In this document: positions 13,951-21,482 of the stretch, piece by piece | Layout: every line of letters starts with the position of its first letter | Position numbering within the stretch: position 1 is the first letter of the stretch | Source of the DNA: WJKR01 sp964556395 | GTDB taxonomy: Archaea; Nanobdellota; Nanobdellia; Woesearchaeales; WJKR01 | DNA: 34,490 bases | Direction of reading: 5' to 3' | NCBI GenBank assembly: GCA_964556395.1 | Contig: CAZKVR010000008.1 | Span: 1 to 34,490 of the forward strand | Position numbers and translations under genes: made by a program | Notes under the pieces: model-generated | Seen by the model: only the letters and a program-made list of their open reading frames with translations | Told to the model about the DNA's origin: nothing | The model's database searches: none

Positions 13951-14367
13951 TTACTCCTTCTTCTCGTCGGAGGCTTCCTTTTCGCCTTCGGCTTGTTCGG
14001 GTTCGCCGCCGAGGGGTTTCTTGCCTTGCTTGGCCACTTTCAGGTTGACCTGGGCGGTCTGGTCGTGGACCGTGTTGCCTGCGACCGTCTTGCGGCGCCT
14101 CATGCCTTTCCGCTTCGCGCGGAGGCCGACGCCGCCTGTGATGAGGACTTTCTTGCGCGCCGTGCCGAAGGCGTCCCTGCGCATGGGGAATCCGCCGTTG
14201 TCGCTGCCGCCGACGAGTTCGAACTCGTAGCCGTCGAACCCGAGTTGGTTGCCAGAAATCTTGTCGCCTATCTTCTTGCCCATCAGGGCTTGCGACTTGT
14301 CCTCGTCGAGTTCGAACTGTTGTGTCTTGCCGTCTTTCGGGTTGCCGATGTTTGCCTTTATCGCCAT
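13951..14367 (-). CDS. rps6e: 30S ribosomal protein eS6 (S6e)
   Basis: This is a 138-residue protein. The core MAIKANIGNPKDGKTQQFEL, then LMGKKIGDKISG, GGSDNGGFPMRRD and RAKRKGMRRRKTVAGNTVHDQTAQVNLKV, is the archaeal/eukaryal eS6. The last 25 residues are an acidic Glu/Lys tail. A strong Shine-Dalgarno GGAGGATGA precedes the ATG by about 8 nt. The nearest TATA (14437-14445) implies a leader of about 45 nt, unlike the leaderless genes around it. It ends 25 bases before the argS GTG at 13925. A short run-on transcript could include argS, but argS has its own TATA box. Confidence 0.95.
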   Translation of the reverse strand: MAIKANIGNPKDGKTQQFELDEDKSQALMGKKIGDKISGNQLGFDGYEFELVGGSDNGGFPMRRDAFGTARKKVLITGGVGLRAKRKGMRRRKTVAGNTVHDQTAQVNLKVAKQGKKPLGGEPEQAEGEKEASDEKKE

Positions 14368-14511
14368 TGTGTGTCATCCTCCGAGCCATCTCCCCTGTGT
14401 GGGGCGCTCAGCCATGGGCTTGGGAGGGGAAATGGTTTTTTAAATGTTGTGTGGGGGTGGATATGCCTTTTTGTTTAATCAGTATCATTTTTATTGTATT
14501 GGATATAGAAA

Positions 14512-14521
14512 TATTTAAATA
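14512..14521 (+). promoter_or_regulatory. TATA box of the groES-groEL operon
   Basis: TATTTAAATA lies in an AT-rich tract that stands out against the surrounding sequence. Transcription should begin near 14546, leaving a leader of about 48 nt. Confidence 0.55.
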
Positions 14522-14540
14522 AAACTAGGGTTTCGCGGCG

Positions 14541-14570
14541 GTTGACCTAAAATCAACAAGAGTGTTGGTT
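14541..14570 (+). promoter_or_regulatory. Two overlapping hairpins in the groES leader
   Basis: GTTGA (14541-14545) can pair with TCAAC (14553-14557). Alternatively AATCAACA (14551-14558) pairs with TGTTGGTT (14563-14570) around an AGAG loop, with one G-U pair. The two structures share bases and exclude each other. They sit just before the Shine-Dalgarno sequence at 14577-14586. A temperature- or factor-dependent switch is possible but unproven. Confidence 0.35.
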
Positions 14571-14593
14571 GTGCTCAGGAGGTGATATGGAAC

Positions 14594-14866
14594 ATGGCAA
14601 TACGACCATTGGGGGAACGGGTCCTCCTCAAGCAACCCCGAACCAAGGAGAAGACTGAAGGCGGCATCTACATCCCGGAATCCGCCAAGAAGGAACGCAA
14701 GGAAGGGGAGGTCGTCGCCGTCGGGCAGAGGGAAGACGGTAAAGACCTCCCGCTCAAGCCCGGCGACAAGGTCCTCTACGGTGGGTACAGCTCGGAAGAG
14801 GTCGAGATAGAAGGCGAGAAGCACGTCCTCGTGGACTTCAAGGACATCCTCGCAAAGATAGACTGA
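14594..14866 (+). CDS. groES: GroES co-chaperonin (group I, bacterial type)
   Basis: The protein has 90 residues from ATG 14594. An AGGAGGTGAT Shine-Dalgarno sequence lies 7 nt upstream, which is one of the strongest in the window; an in-frame GTG at 14582 is part of it and is rejected. MAIRPLGERVLLKQ, the mobile loop EKTEGGIYIPESAKK and the closing KPGDKVLYGGYSSEEVEIEGEKHVLVDFKDILA match GroES. A ring of seven caps GroEL. GroES is normally bacterial; it occurs in a few archaeal groups by transfer. It is followed by groEL after 11 bases. Confidence 0.96.
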   Translation: MAIRPLGERVLLKQPRTKEKTEGGIYIPESAKKERKEGEVVAVGQREDGKDLPLKPGDKVLYGGYSSEEVEIEGEKHVLVDFKDILAKID

Positions 14867-14877
14867 GGTGAACCATC

Positions 14878-16494
14878 ATGGCAGACACGAAGCAGATACT
14901 GTTCGACGAGCACGCGAGAAGAGCCCTCCTCAAGGGCATCGGCAAGGTGGCTGATACGGTCAAGGTCACGCTAGGGCCGAGAGGCCGGAACGTCGTCCTC
15001 GACAAGGCCGGCAACCCGGTCGTCACCAATGACGGCGTCACCATCGCCAAAGAAATAGTCCTGAAAGACCGTTTCGAGAACATGGGTGCCAAGCTGGTCA
15101 AGGAAGTGGCGAACAAGACCCAGGACGGTGCCGGGGACGGCACCACTACAGCCACGCTCCTAGCGCAGTCGATGGTGGCTGAAGGATTGAAGACCATCGC
15201 CTCTGGTGCCAATCCGATAGCCGTGAAAAGAGGTATGGAAGCGGCGACGGCCGACGCGGTCAAGCACCTCAAGGGGAAGAGCGTCGACGTCAGCAGACGC
15301 GAACGCATCGAACAGGTCGCCACCATCTCGGCCAACAACGACGACGCCATCGGAACGCTCATCGCGGACGCTATGGAGAAAGTGGGGAACGACGGCGTCA
15401 TCACGGTCGAAGACGGCCGCGGACTCGAGACCGAACTCGACGTCGTGGAAGGCATGCGGTTCGACCGTGGCTTCATATCGCCATACATGGCTACCGACCA
15501 TGAGAAGATGACGTGCGAGCAGGACGACCCCCTCATACTCCTCACAGACCAGAAACTCTCGGTCATGAAGGATCTCGTCCCGGTCCTGGAGAGCGTCGCA
15601 AAGGACGGCAAGCCCCTTCTCATAATAGCGCAGGACATCGAAGGAGAAGCGCAGGCGGGACTCGTCCTGAACATCATGCGGGGAGCTCTCAAGGTGTGCG
15701 CCGTCAAGGCGCCCGGCTTCGGCGACGAGCAGAAAGAGATGCTCGAGGACATCGCAGCCCTCACCGGCGGCAAGATGGTCTCGGAGGAGAAGGGGATGCG
15801 GCTTGACCAGTTCAACCCTGACTGGCTCGGAAGTGCCGCCAAGGTACGTGTGGACAACGAGAAGACGCTCATCGTCCAAGGCAAGGGGGGCAAGGACTCC
15901 ATCGAGGAGCGGAAGAAGCTTCTCGAGTCCCGCATCAGGCTCGCAGAGTCCGACCATCGCGAGGTCGAGCTGAAGAAACGCCTCGCCAAGCTCGGAGGCG
16001 GCGTCGCGGTCATCAGGGTCGGCGCTGCGACGGAGACTGAGATGAAGGAGAAGAAGATGCGCATCGACGACGCTCTCAACGCCACCAAGGCTGCAGTCGA
16101 GGAGGGTGTCATCCCTGGCGGCGGTGTGACGCTCTACCGCGCCGCGGCTGCGGCTCGAGGACTCTCCCTCGAGGGCGATGAGGGTGTCGGTGCCTCCATC
16201 GTGTGGCGGGCTTTAGAGGAGCCGCTCAGGCAGATTGCCGCCAACGCCGGCAAGGAAGGTGCAGAGGTGTTGGCGCGCCTCAAGGGCGAGGAGGACGACA
16301 ATGTGGGTTACAACGCCCGTACAGGGCAGTATGAGGATCTTTTCGAGGCCGGCGTGATAGACCCGACCAAGGTGGTGCGTAACGCGTTGCAGAACGCGTC
16401 GTCCATCGCAGGCATGGTCCTCACCACCGAGGCGCTCGTCACTGACTTCGACGATGAGGGTGGTGGTGAGCGAGCACCAGCCATCATCGTATGA
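14878..16494 (+). CDS. groEL: GroEL chaperonin (group I, bacterial type)
   Basis: This 538-residue protein matches GroEL over its full length. The ATP site is at GDGTTTAT (about 86-93), preceded by TLGPRGRNVVLDK and NDGVTIAKEI. The apical domain shows GRGLETELDVVEGMRFDRGFISPYM and KAPGFGDEQKEMLEDIA, and near the end are PGGGVTLYR and VTDFDD. It folds proteins in an ATP-driven double ring. The usual Gly-Gly-Met tail is absent; the protein ends ERAPAIIV. The ATG follows AGGTGA by 7 nt. GC and codon use match the surrounding genes, so if transferred the operon is well ameliorated. No group II thermosome gene is in this window. Confidence 0.97.
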   Translation: MADTKQILFDEHARRALLKGIGKVADTVKVTLGPRGRNVVLDKAGNPVVTNDGVTIAKEIVLKDRFENMGAKLVKEVANKTQDGAGDGTTTATLLAQSMVAEGLKTIASGANPIAVKRGMEAATADAVKHLKGKSVDVSRRERIEQVATISANNDDAIGTLIADAMEKVGNDGVITVEDGRGLETELDVVEGMRFDRGFISPYMATDHEKMTCEQDDPLILLTDQKLSVMKDLVPVLESVAKDGKPLLIIAQDIEGEAQAGLVLNIMRGALKVCAVKAPGFGDEQKEMLEDIAALTGGKMVSEEKGMRLDQFNPDWLGSAAKVRVDNEKTLIVQGKGGKDSIEERKKLLESRIRLAESDHREVELKKRLAKLGGGVAVIRVGAATETEMKEKKMRIDDALNATKAAVEEGVIPGGGVTLYRAAAAARGLSLEGDEGVGASIVWRALEEPLRQIAANAGKEGAEVLARLKGEEDDNVGYNARTGQYEDLFEAGVIDPTKVVRNALQNASSIAGMVLTTEALVTDFDDEGGGERAPAIIV

Positions 16495-16502
16495 ACGTGA
16501 GA

Positions 16503-16511
16503 TTTTTTTTT
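16503..16511 (+). terminator. Poly-T terminator after groEL
   Basis: A run of nine T residues starts 9 bases after the groEL stop codon. T-runs without a hairpin are typical archaeal termination signals. Confidence 0.55.
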
Positions 16512-16546
16512 CTTTGTTGCCGGCGCTTGGTTGTGCGCAACCTACG

Positions 16547-16759
16547 TCACATCCCGAGGAACTTGAACGTTTCGAAGACGAGGAACGCCGGCCACACCAA
16601 GGCCTTGAGGACTCCGAGGACGCCGTTCCAGAAGCCGGTCGCGACGGTGACGTAGTAGATGGCGGCTCCTATGAATCCTAGTCCGTAGAGTGCGCTCATC
16701 GAGGCGCAGTCGTGCTTGTCTTTCGTTTCCGTCTTCTTGGCTGTTTTCTTCTTTGCCAT
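16547..16759 (-). CDS. Small two-helix membrane protein
   Basis: This is a 70-residue protein. A lysine-rich N-terminus (residues 1-15) and a short polar stretch precede two hydrophobic segments: MSALYGLGFIGAAIYYVTVA (about 21-40) and GVLGVLKALVWPAFLVFETF (about 46-65). Proteins with this GLGFIGAAIYY...WPAFLVFE pattern occur widely in small-genome archaea and bacteria and have no known function. A Shine-Dalgarno AGGTGAAAAC precedes the ATG, and a TATA box at 16804-16812 gives a short leader. Convergent with groEL. Confidence 0.75.
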   Translation of the reverse strand: MAKKKTAKKTETKDKHDCASMSALYGLGFIGAAIYYVTVATGFWNGVLGVLKALVWPAFLVFETFKFLGM

Positions 16760-16842
16760 GGTGTTTTCACCTGTTGATTGTTCCTGTCTCAGGTGTCACG
16801 GCTCTTATTTAAGGTTTCCTGAGCCGTCCTTTCAGGTGTCCT

Positions 16843-17247
16843 TCACTTGTTCCGCGTGTGCGAGAATTTCTTTTCGACGAAGAAGAGGACTCCGAAGACG
16901 AGTAGTAGTGCGCTGAGCCCGTACATCTTGGTTGGTTCGAGTTCGAACGCGTGGAATATCGTGTCTCGCACGATGGAGATGATGCCGACCTCGACGACCC
17001 GTTCCACTTTGATGTGTTCGTATTGGAGGTAGCTGGTGAGGATGGTGAAGAGTTCTATGAGTATGAATATGAACAGCACGCCGTTGATGATCGCGCTGAT
17101 CTCGGCTGAGAACACTCCTGTGAACAGGTTGTAGAGTTCTCTGAGGATGATGATGAGCAGTCCTATGATGAGTAGTATGACGAGGAGGTTGAAGATGCCT
17201 TTGAACGTCTTCAGCACTTTCTCGTTCTTGAAGTCTTCGAAGTCCAT
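16843..17247 (-). CDS. PsiE-family membrane protein
   Basis: This is a 134-residue membrane protein. Four hydrophobic segments are visible: 16-37 (LLVILLIIGLLIIIL), 50-75, 85-105 weakly, and 112-128. The conserved middle block VLFIFILIELFTILTSYLQYEHIKVERVVEVGIISIVRDTI, with its charged ERVVEVG and IVRD, matches the PsiE (phosphate-starvation-inducible E) family. The molecular function is unknown; in Escherichia coli psiE responds to phosphate limitation. A TATA box at 17271-17279 gives a leaderless start. It is divergent from nog1, and the two TATA boxes are about 50 bases apart. Confidence 0.8.
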   Translation of the reverse strand: MDFEDFKNEKVLKTFKGIFNLLVILLIIGLLIIILRELYNLFTGVFSAEISAIINGVLFIFILIELFTILTSYLQYEHIKVERVVEVGIISIVRDTIFHAFELEPTKMYGLSALLLVFGVLFFVEKKFSHTRNK

Positions 17248-17321
17248 GGTGTTTGGAAGAGCAAGGTCTCTTTTTAAACGTTGTCGTGGTGTTGGTCGTC
17301 GCGGTGCTCTTGACGAAAACC

Positions 17322-17328
17322 TTTATAT
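17322..17328 (+). promoter_or_regulatory. TATA box fixing the nog1 start at 17352
   Basis: TTTATAT lies 25 nt upstream of ATG 17352. A second AT-rich stretch (tttaaat) directly before the ATG is too close to act for this start. Confidence 0.55.
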
Positions 17329-17351
17329 CCTCGCCCGCACTCCTTTTAAAT

Positions 17352-18320
17352 ATGAACTTCCAGTCGCTCCCGGTCGTGGAAAGCCCGCAGACCTACTTGG
17401 ACAAGGCCTTCTCGCGGGCGAGGAAGCGCGCCGACACCCTCGCCGACTCAGTCACCCGCAGGACCGACCGGGTCTTGCTGCAGAAGAAGATCGCTCATGA
17501 GAAGCTCACCGTCGTCCGCGACGTCATCGGCCAGAGCCTGGAACGCCTCATCAGGGAGTACCCTGACTTCGCGGGCCTGCCCGAGTTCTACGAGGAGCTC
17601 GCCCGGACGCAGCTCGACCTCGACAAGGTTCAGGAGTCCCTCGGACGCCTGCAGGGCTTGGTGGATAACGCCCAGGCCCTCACTCGGAAGGCCCAGTCGG
17701 AGGTGCGGGCGACCCACGATCCCCAGGAGGCGAAGCGGATAGTGGATAACCTGTACGGTCGTCTCAGCGCGTTGTTCAAGCGCTCAAGAGACGCGTTCTC
17801 AGCCCTCGAGGCTGCGCGTCGCGTCCTCACCTCCTTCCCGACCCTCAAGGATGAGCTCCCTACCGTCGCCCTCGCAGGTTTCCCTAACGTGGGCAAGTCC
17901 ACCCTCCTCGCTAAGATGACGAGTTCCAAGCCGAAGATCGCGGCGTACGCCTTCACGACGAAGACGCTCAACGTCGGCTACTTCCACGGTGTGTACGAGG
18001 ACGTCCAGGTCGTCGACACGCCTGGCACCCTCGCTCGTTTCGAGAAGATGAATTCGATCGAGCAGCAGGCCTACCTCTGCCTCAAGTACGTGGCTGACGT
18101 CATCGTCATGGTCCTCGACCCTACTGACACCTATCCTTTGGAGGATCAGGAACGGTTGTTGAAGCAGCTCGAGGAGCATGGTAAGCCGGTAATCGTCTAC
18201 CTTTCCAAGACCGACATCGCGGACGGGAAGCGTGTCGAGGTCCTCAAGGCACGGTTGGACGCAGTCACCTCTCAGGAACGACTCCTTGAGAGTGTTTCTG
18301 GCGAGCTCGAGAAAGCGTGA
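17352..18320 (+). CDS. nog1: NOG1-family GTPase (50S assembly)
   Basis: The protein has 322 residues from ATG 17352; in-frame sequence upstream to 17253 contains the promoter and is excluded. Residues 1-165 form the NOG1 N-terminal helical bundle (SPQTYLDKAFSRARKRADTL, LDLDKVQESLGRLQGLVDNA). The G domain follows: G1 GFPNVGKST (176-184), G2 near FTTKTLNVG (201-209), G3 DTPG (222-225), and G4 as SKTD (285-288), where most GTPases have NKxD. NOG1 (Nucleolar GTP-binding protein 1) acts in large ribosomal subunit maturation. The eukaryotic C-terminal extension is absent, as expected for archaea. Confidence 0.95.
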   Translation: MNFQSLPVVESPQTYLDKAFSRARKRADTLADSVTRRTDRVLLQKKIAHEKLTVVRDVIGQSLERLIREYPDFAGLPEFYEELARTQLDLDKVQESLGRLQGLVDNAQALTRKAQSEVRATHDPQEAKRIVDNLYGRLSALFKRSRDAFSALEAARRVLTSFPTLKDELPTVALAGFPNVGKSTLLAKMTSSKPKIAAYAFTTKTLNVGYFHGVYEDVQVVDTPGTLARFEKMNSIEQQAYLCLKYVADVIVMVLDPTDTYPLEDQERLLKQLEEHGKPVIVYLSKTDIADGKRVEVLKARLDAVTSQERLLESVSGELEKA

Positions 18321-18385
18321 TTATTCGTTTCTCCCCTTCCAAAACCGATAGTTTTTAATAGTGGTTTCTACGTGTATACTGGTAT

Positions 18386-18850
18386 ATGGATTCTGTTGGC
18401 ATCGCGGAGAGTGTTGAGAAACCCACCCTCCATGTCGCGAATGCCGTCCTCTACAGGCCGGATTTCAAAGGCTACTCCTTCCTCTTGGAACATCAGGACG
18501 GCCAGTACCATCTGCCTTGCTGGGAGGTCCCGTATGACCAGTGGGGGCTCGAGGACCATCTCAAGCAGCTGGTGAGGGAGCGGTTCGGGTTCGAAGACCT
18601 CCAATCCGCGCCTTGGAGCAAGTGGCGGTCAGGTTATTGGAGCCCGAACGGCGAGGACGCCTACTTCGAATCCATCGCGTACCTCTTCGGCACGAACAGT
18701 GATAAGTCTCCTGAAGGGTATGTCTGGACTCCGATGAAGGATGTTAGGCGAAGCCTCAAAGGCCAGCGCTCGACCGAGTACAACCTGTTCCTGAACGTGT
18801 TGAATAAAGGCGGCCTCCCCTACCGCAGCCAACAATGGGATGGCTACTAA
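18386..18850 (+). CDS. Nudix-like protein with a degenerate Nudix box
   Basis: The 154-residue protein starts at ATG 18386, with a TATA box (gtttttaata, 18351-18360) about 25 nt upstream. The order of elements is that of a Nudix hydrolase: a first strand (AVLYRPDFKGYSFLLEHQDGQYHLPCWEVP), a helix with EDHLKQLVRERFGFEDL in the place of the Nudix box, then EDAYFESIAYLFGTNS. The canonical G-x5-E-x7-R-E-U-x-E-E-x-G-U is broken: the REUxEE positions read VRERFG, with only one of the metal-binding glutamates obvious. It may be inactive, bind nucleotides, or act on a non-standard substrate. It is convergent with mscS and overlaps it by 4 bases. Confidence 0.65.
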   Translation: MDSVGIAESVEKPTLHVANAVLYRPDFKGYSFLLEHQDGQYHLPCWEVPYDQWGLEDHLKQLVRERFGFEDLQSAPWSKWRSGYWSPNGEDAYFESIAYLFGTNSDKSPEGYVWTPMKDVRRSLKGQRSTEYNLFLNVLNKGGLPYRSQQWDGY

Positions 18851-19968
18851 GACTTCTTCTTAGAGGGGCCTTTCTTGGACTCCTGTTCCTCTTCCGGCTC
18901 GTCCTCCCACTTCTGCTTGTACTGCCCTTTCTTCGCTTGGACGATCGTCCTGATGGGGAAGGGTATCTCGACGCCGTGCGCGTACAGGTCCTTGTACACT
19001 TGCGTCAACACCTCGTCGCGGATGTCCCATATCTGCTTGTACTGGTTGATGAAGAAGAACAGTTCGAAGTCGATGCTGGACTCGCCGAACCCTACGAACC
19101 GTGCTCGTCGCCGCGGCATGGTGAGGATGTCTGGGTGGTGCCTGAGGGCGTCGTGCAGTATCTCCTTCACCTTGGCCGGGTCCGAGCCGTACGCCACGCT
19201 GACCGGGATCTTCACCCGCACCGTCGGGGTGGGCTGGGCCAGGTTGATGAGCTTCTTGTTCGCCAGCTGCCCGTTGGGGACGATGATGCTCTCCGAGTCG
19301 AAGTTCTTCAGCTTCGTACTGCGAAGGTTGATCTCCATGACCTCTCCCATCTCCCCGTCCTCGAGCTGTATGAGGTCTCCTTGGTGGAACGAGTTGTCCA
19401 TGATCAGGCTGATCCCGCCGAAGATGTTGATCAGGGTTTGCTGGAACGCGATGCCTAGCACGACGCCGACGACGCCGAGGGACGTGACGAGGTTCTTGAT
19501 CTCGATCTGCCACACCTGCAATAATAGTATGACGCCGAGGATGCTGAGGACGATGCTCATCACGCTCTTCATCAAGGGCAGCACTTCCGAGTGGAACTCC
19601 TGACCTTTCGCCTTGGTCATACGCTGGCTCCAGAACCCGAGGATGATGTTGCCGACCTTGATGAGCGCGTAGGTGAGGATGATGATGGCTCCCGTCTCGA
19701 TGAGGTTGGTGAACCCTTCGTGCTCGATGATGGCTTTCCGGATGGCGAGTTCGAGCCCGACGAGGATGATGATGACGACCAATGGCGTCTCGATCACGTT
19801 GAGCAGCCGGTGGTTGATGGTCTTGGAATTTCGTCTGCGGAGGATCTTGAGGGAGCCTTCCACCAGGTAGAGCGTCGTCCGCGCCAGGATCGCGGTCAGG
19901 AGGATGATGGTGAGAGGATAGAGAACCCTGCTGTTAATCACTGTCTCTTTCAGGGATTCCCACCACAT
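18847..19968 (-). CDS. MscS-family mechanosensitive channel
   Basis: This is a 373-residue protein. N-terminal helices (16-38, 58-80, 88-108, 135-155) lead to the pore helix region SLGVVGVVLGIAFQQTLINIFGGISLIMDNSFHQGDLIQL, typical of MscS TM3 and the start of the beta domain. The beta domain continues with GEVMEINLRSTKLKNFDSESIIVPNGQL, followed by the alpha/beta C-terminal domain. The last 30 residues are a Lys/Glu-rich cytoplasmic tail. The channel opens on membrane tension and protects against hypo-osmotic shock. A TATA box at 19990-19998 gives a leaderless start. It overlaps the convergent Nudix-like gene by 4 bases. Confidence 0.94.
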   Translation of the reverse strand: MWWESLKETVINSRVLYPLTIILLTAILARTTLYLVEGSLKILRRRNSKTINHRLLNVIETPLVVIIILVGLELAIRKAIIEHEGFTNLIETGAIIILTYALIKVGNIILGFWSQRMTKAKGQEFHSEVLPLMKSVMSIVLSILGVILLLQVWQIEIKNLVTSLGVVGVVLGIAFQQTLINIFGGISLIMDNSFHQGDLIQLEDGEMGEVMEINLRSTKLKNFDSESIIVPNGQLANKKLINLAQPTPTVRVKIPVSVAYGSDPAKVKEILHDALRHHPDILTMPRRRARFVGFGESSIDFELFFFINQYKQIWDIRDEVLTQVYKDLYAHGVEIPFPIRTIVQAKKGQYKQKWEDEPEEEQESKKGPSKKKS

Positions 19969-20043
19969 GACGTCTTCAGAGAGAACTGGTTATAAAAAGG
20001 TTTGTCTTTCCTCAAGAATAGTCACTCGGGAAGAAGAAATGGT

Positions 20044-20577
20044 TTACGGCTTGAGCGGCTCTTCGAGGATGTCGATGTAGCCGCCGCAAGGCAGCTTGTT
20101 ACGCGCCCGGGTGAGGGCGTCCTTCGCCGTCTTGACGTGCGGCTTGTTCACGCCGACCTCGAAGACGACCTGTCCCTTGTGGACCTGCGCTGCTATGCCG
20201 ACGACCTTGCCGAAGCTACGGCTCATACCGGTGCTCATCCTGTCGGCCCCGGCGCCTGCGGCGAGCGGGTTGTTGCGCAGGATGTGGTGTGGGTACGGCC
20301 TCACCCTCAACCTGTAGTTGGACCGTCCGAGGCGCTTCTCGAGGAGGCGGTTGGCCGACTGGCGCGCCGCTTCCAGGCTGTTGTGCCTGAGCTGGATGTC
20401 CATGTTGGTCTTGAGCTGGAGGGTGAGGGGGAACTCCTGTCGGAGGTTGCCCATGTTGAACTTGACGATCTTGCTATGAGGTACGGAGCGTACGAAGTTG
20501 TACTTGCGATACTTGGATTTGCGGGTGTAAGGCCGCTCGAGGCGGCGCCACGCGACCGCTCTGATGAGTTTTGCCAT
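20044..20577 (-). CDS. rpl10e: 50S ribosomal protein uL16 (L10e)
   Basis: This is a 177-residue protein. MAKLIRAVAWRRLERPYTRKSKYRKYNFVRSVPHSKI, the RPYPHHILRNNPLAAGAGADRMSTGMSRSFGK block and the closing KLPCGGYIDI are the archaeal L10e (uL16) signature. The basic loop around RNNPLAAGAGADRMSTGM reaches towards the peptidyl-transferase region. A TATA box (tttttaaa, about 20601-20608) lies 25-30 nt upstream of ATG 20577. The neighbour upstream is an AT-rich insert with a foreign look. Confidence 0.96.
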   Translation of the reverse strand: MAKLIRAVAWRRLERPYTRKSKYRKYNFVRSVPHSKIVKFNMGNLRQEFPLTLQLKTNMDIQLRHNSLEAARQSANRLLEKRLGRSNYRLRVRPYPHHILRNNPLAAGAGADRMSTGMSRSFGKVVGIAAQVHKGQVVFEVGVNKPHVKTAKDALTRARNKLPCGGYIDILEEPLKP

Positions 20578-20730
20578 GTCGTGGCAGGAACGACCACCTG
20601 TTTTTAAACCTTTCCGTCGCCATTTAGATTCTGATTTAAATATTCTTAAGACTGTGTTGGATTAGAATTCTGAGGTTGGAAGGTCATTTTAGGTAAACTT
20701 TTTTTAACTAAAGGTTGTTCTTAACTAGTT

Positions 20731-21465
20731 ATGTTATCCGTCACCTTTGTGGTTTATGATAGCTTAGAAAAATTTCGTACTATTGTGAGTGATATTATCA
20801 AGAGGTATCCTGTCTTGAATGAGACTTTCAGATTTGAAACTTTTGATGATTACTTGAATAAAAAAGGATTTCTGTCAGAAGAAAATAAAAAAGCTCTTGA
20901 AAATTTTGAGGCTAATAAGTCTCCCGCGTGTGCTTTTATGGATATAGATACGATTTTTATTACAAACTATTTTTGGGAGGAAGGCATACCTGACATTGTA
21001 GTACTACACGAACTTGGCCATCTTGTTAATAAGTTGCAATTTAATGATACGACTTTTTTACAAGGTTTAGCTGGAGAATATTTAGCGGATAAATATTTGA
21101 GCGAATTAGATAGTGAGCTAATTAATGCAAGATTTGATGATTGGTATTCTAAAGAGAATCAGGCTTTAAAACGACTGCTTGAAGAGTTGAAGAAAGAAGA
21201 CATATCTGATTTATGTAGAGTTTATTATATTATAAGATATTATGAGGAATTAAAAGTGAATAGAAAATCTTTGGATGAATTAGTCAACACGGTTGAATCT
21301 GCGTTCAGGAAGTTAGGGCTTGGTGATGGAATCATTCGCAAATTGAATCGGCTTATAAGTGCAACATTGACTGATTGTACTGAAGAAAGTATAAATCTTT
21401 TAGGTGCTTTTTATGATCATAAAATTGAAAGTCCTATTTTAAATTCTCTTGTTACTTTCTTTTGA
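20731..21465 (+). CDS. AT-rich HELGH zinc-metallopeptidase-like protein, probably horizontally acquired
   Basis: This is a 244-residue protein. Residues 91-97 read VVLHELGHLVN (HExxH zinc motif), and GEYLADKYLSE about 25 residues later offers a Glu as third ligand, a spacing seen in gluzincins and in ImmA/IrrE-type peptidases. The rest is helical, with no signal peptide or membrane segment, so it is probably cytosolic. The gene is strikingly AT-rich with A/T-ending codons, against C/G-ending codons on both sides, and is flanked by AT-rich sequence from about 20610. A TATA-like ttttttaact lies about 25 nt upstream of the ATG. Family not identified beyond the zinc motif; no helix-turn-helix partner is adjacent. 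Confidence 0.75.
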   Translation: MLSVTFVVYDSLEKFRTIVSDIIKRYPVLNETFRFETFDDYLNKKGFLSEENKKALENFEANKSPACAFMDIDTIFITNYFWEEGIPDIVVLHELGHLVNKLQFNDTTFLQGLAGEYLADKYLSELDSELINARFDDWYSKENQALKRLLEELKKEDISDLCRVYYIIRYYEELKVNRKSLDELVNTVESAFRKLGLGDGIIRKLNRLISATLTDCTEESINLLGAFYDHKIESPILNSLVTFF

Positions 21466-21482
21466 GACATTTAGGGGGTATC

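Noticed and set aside
14838..16112. 424-codon minus-strand frame across groEL
   Set aside because: Ser-rich antisense shadow of groEL; the forward frame is a full-length chaperonin.
20621..21474. CATTTAG direct repeat as proof of transposition
   Set aside because: Seven bases in AT-rich sequence are easily chance; no inverted terminal repeats or transposase are present.
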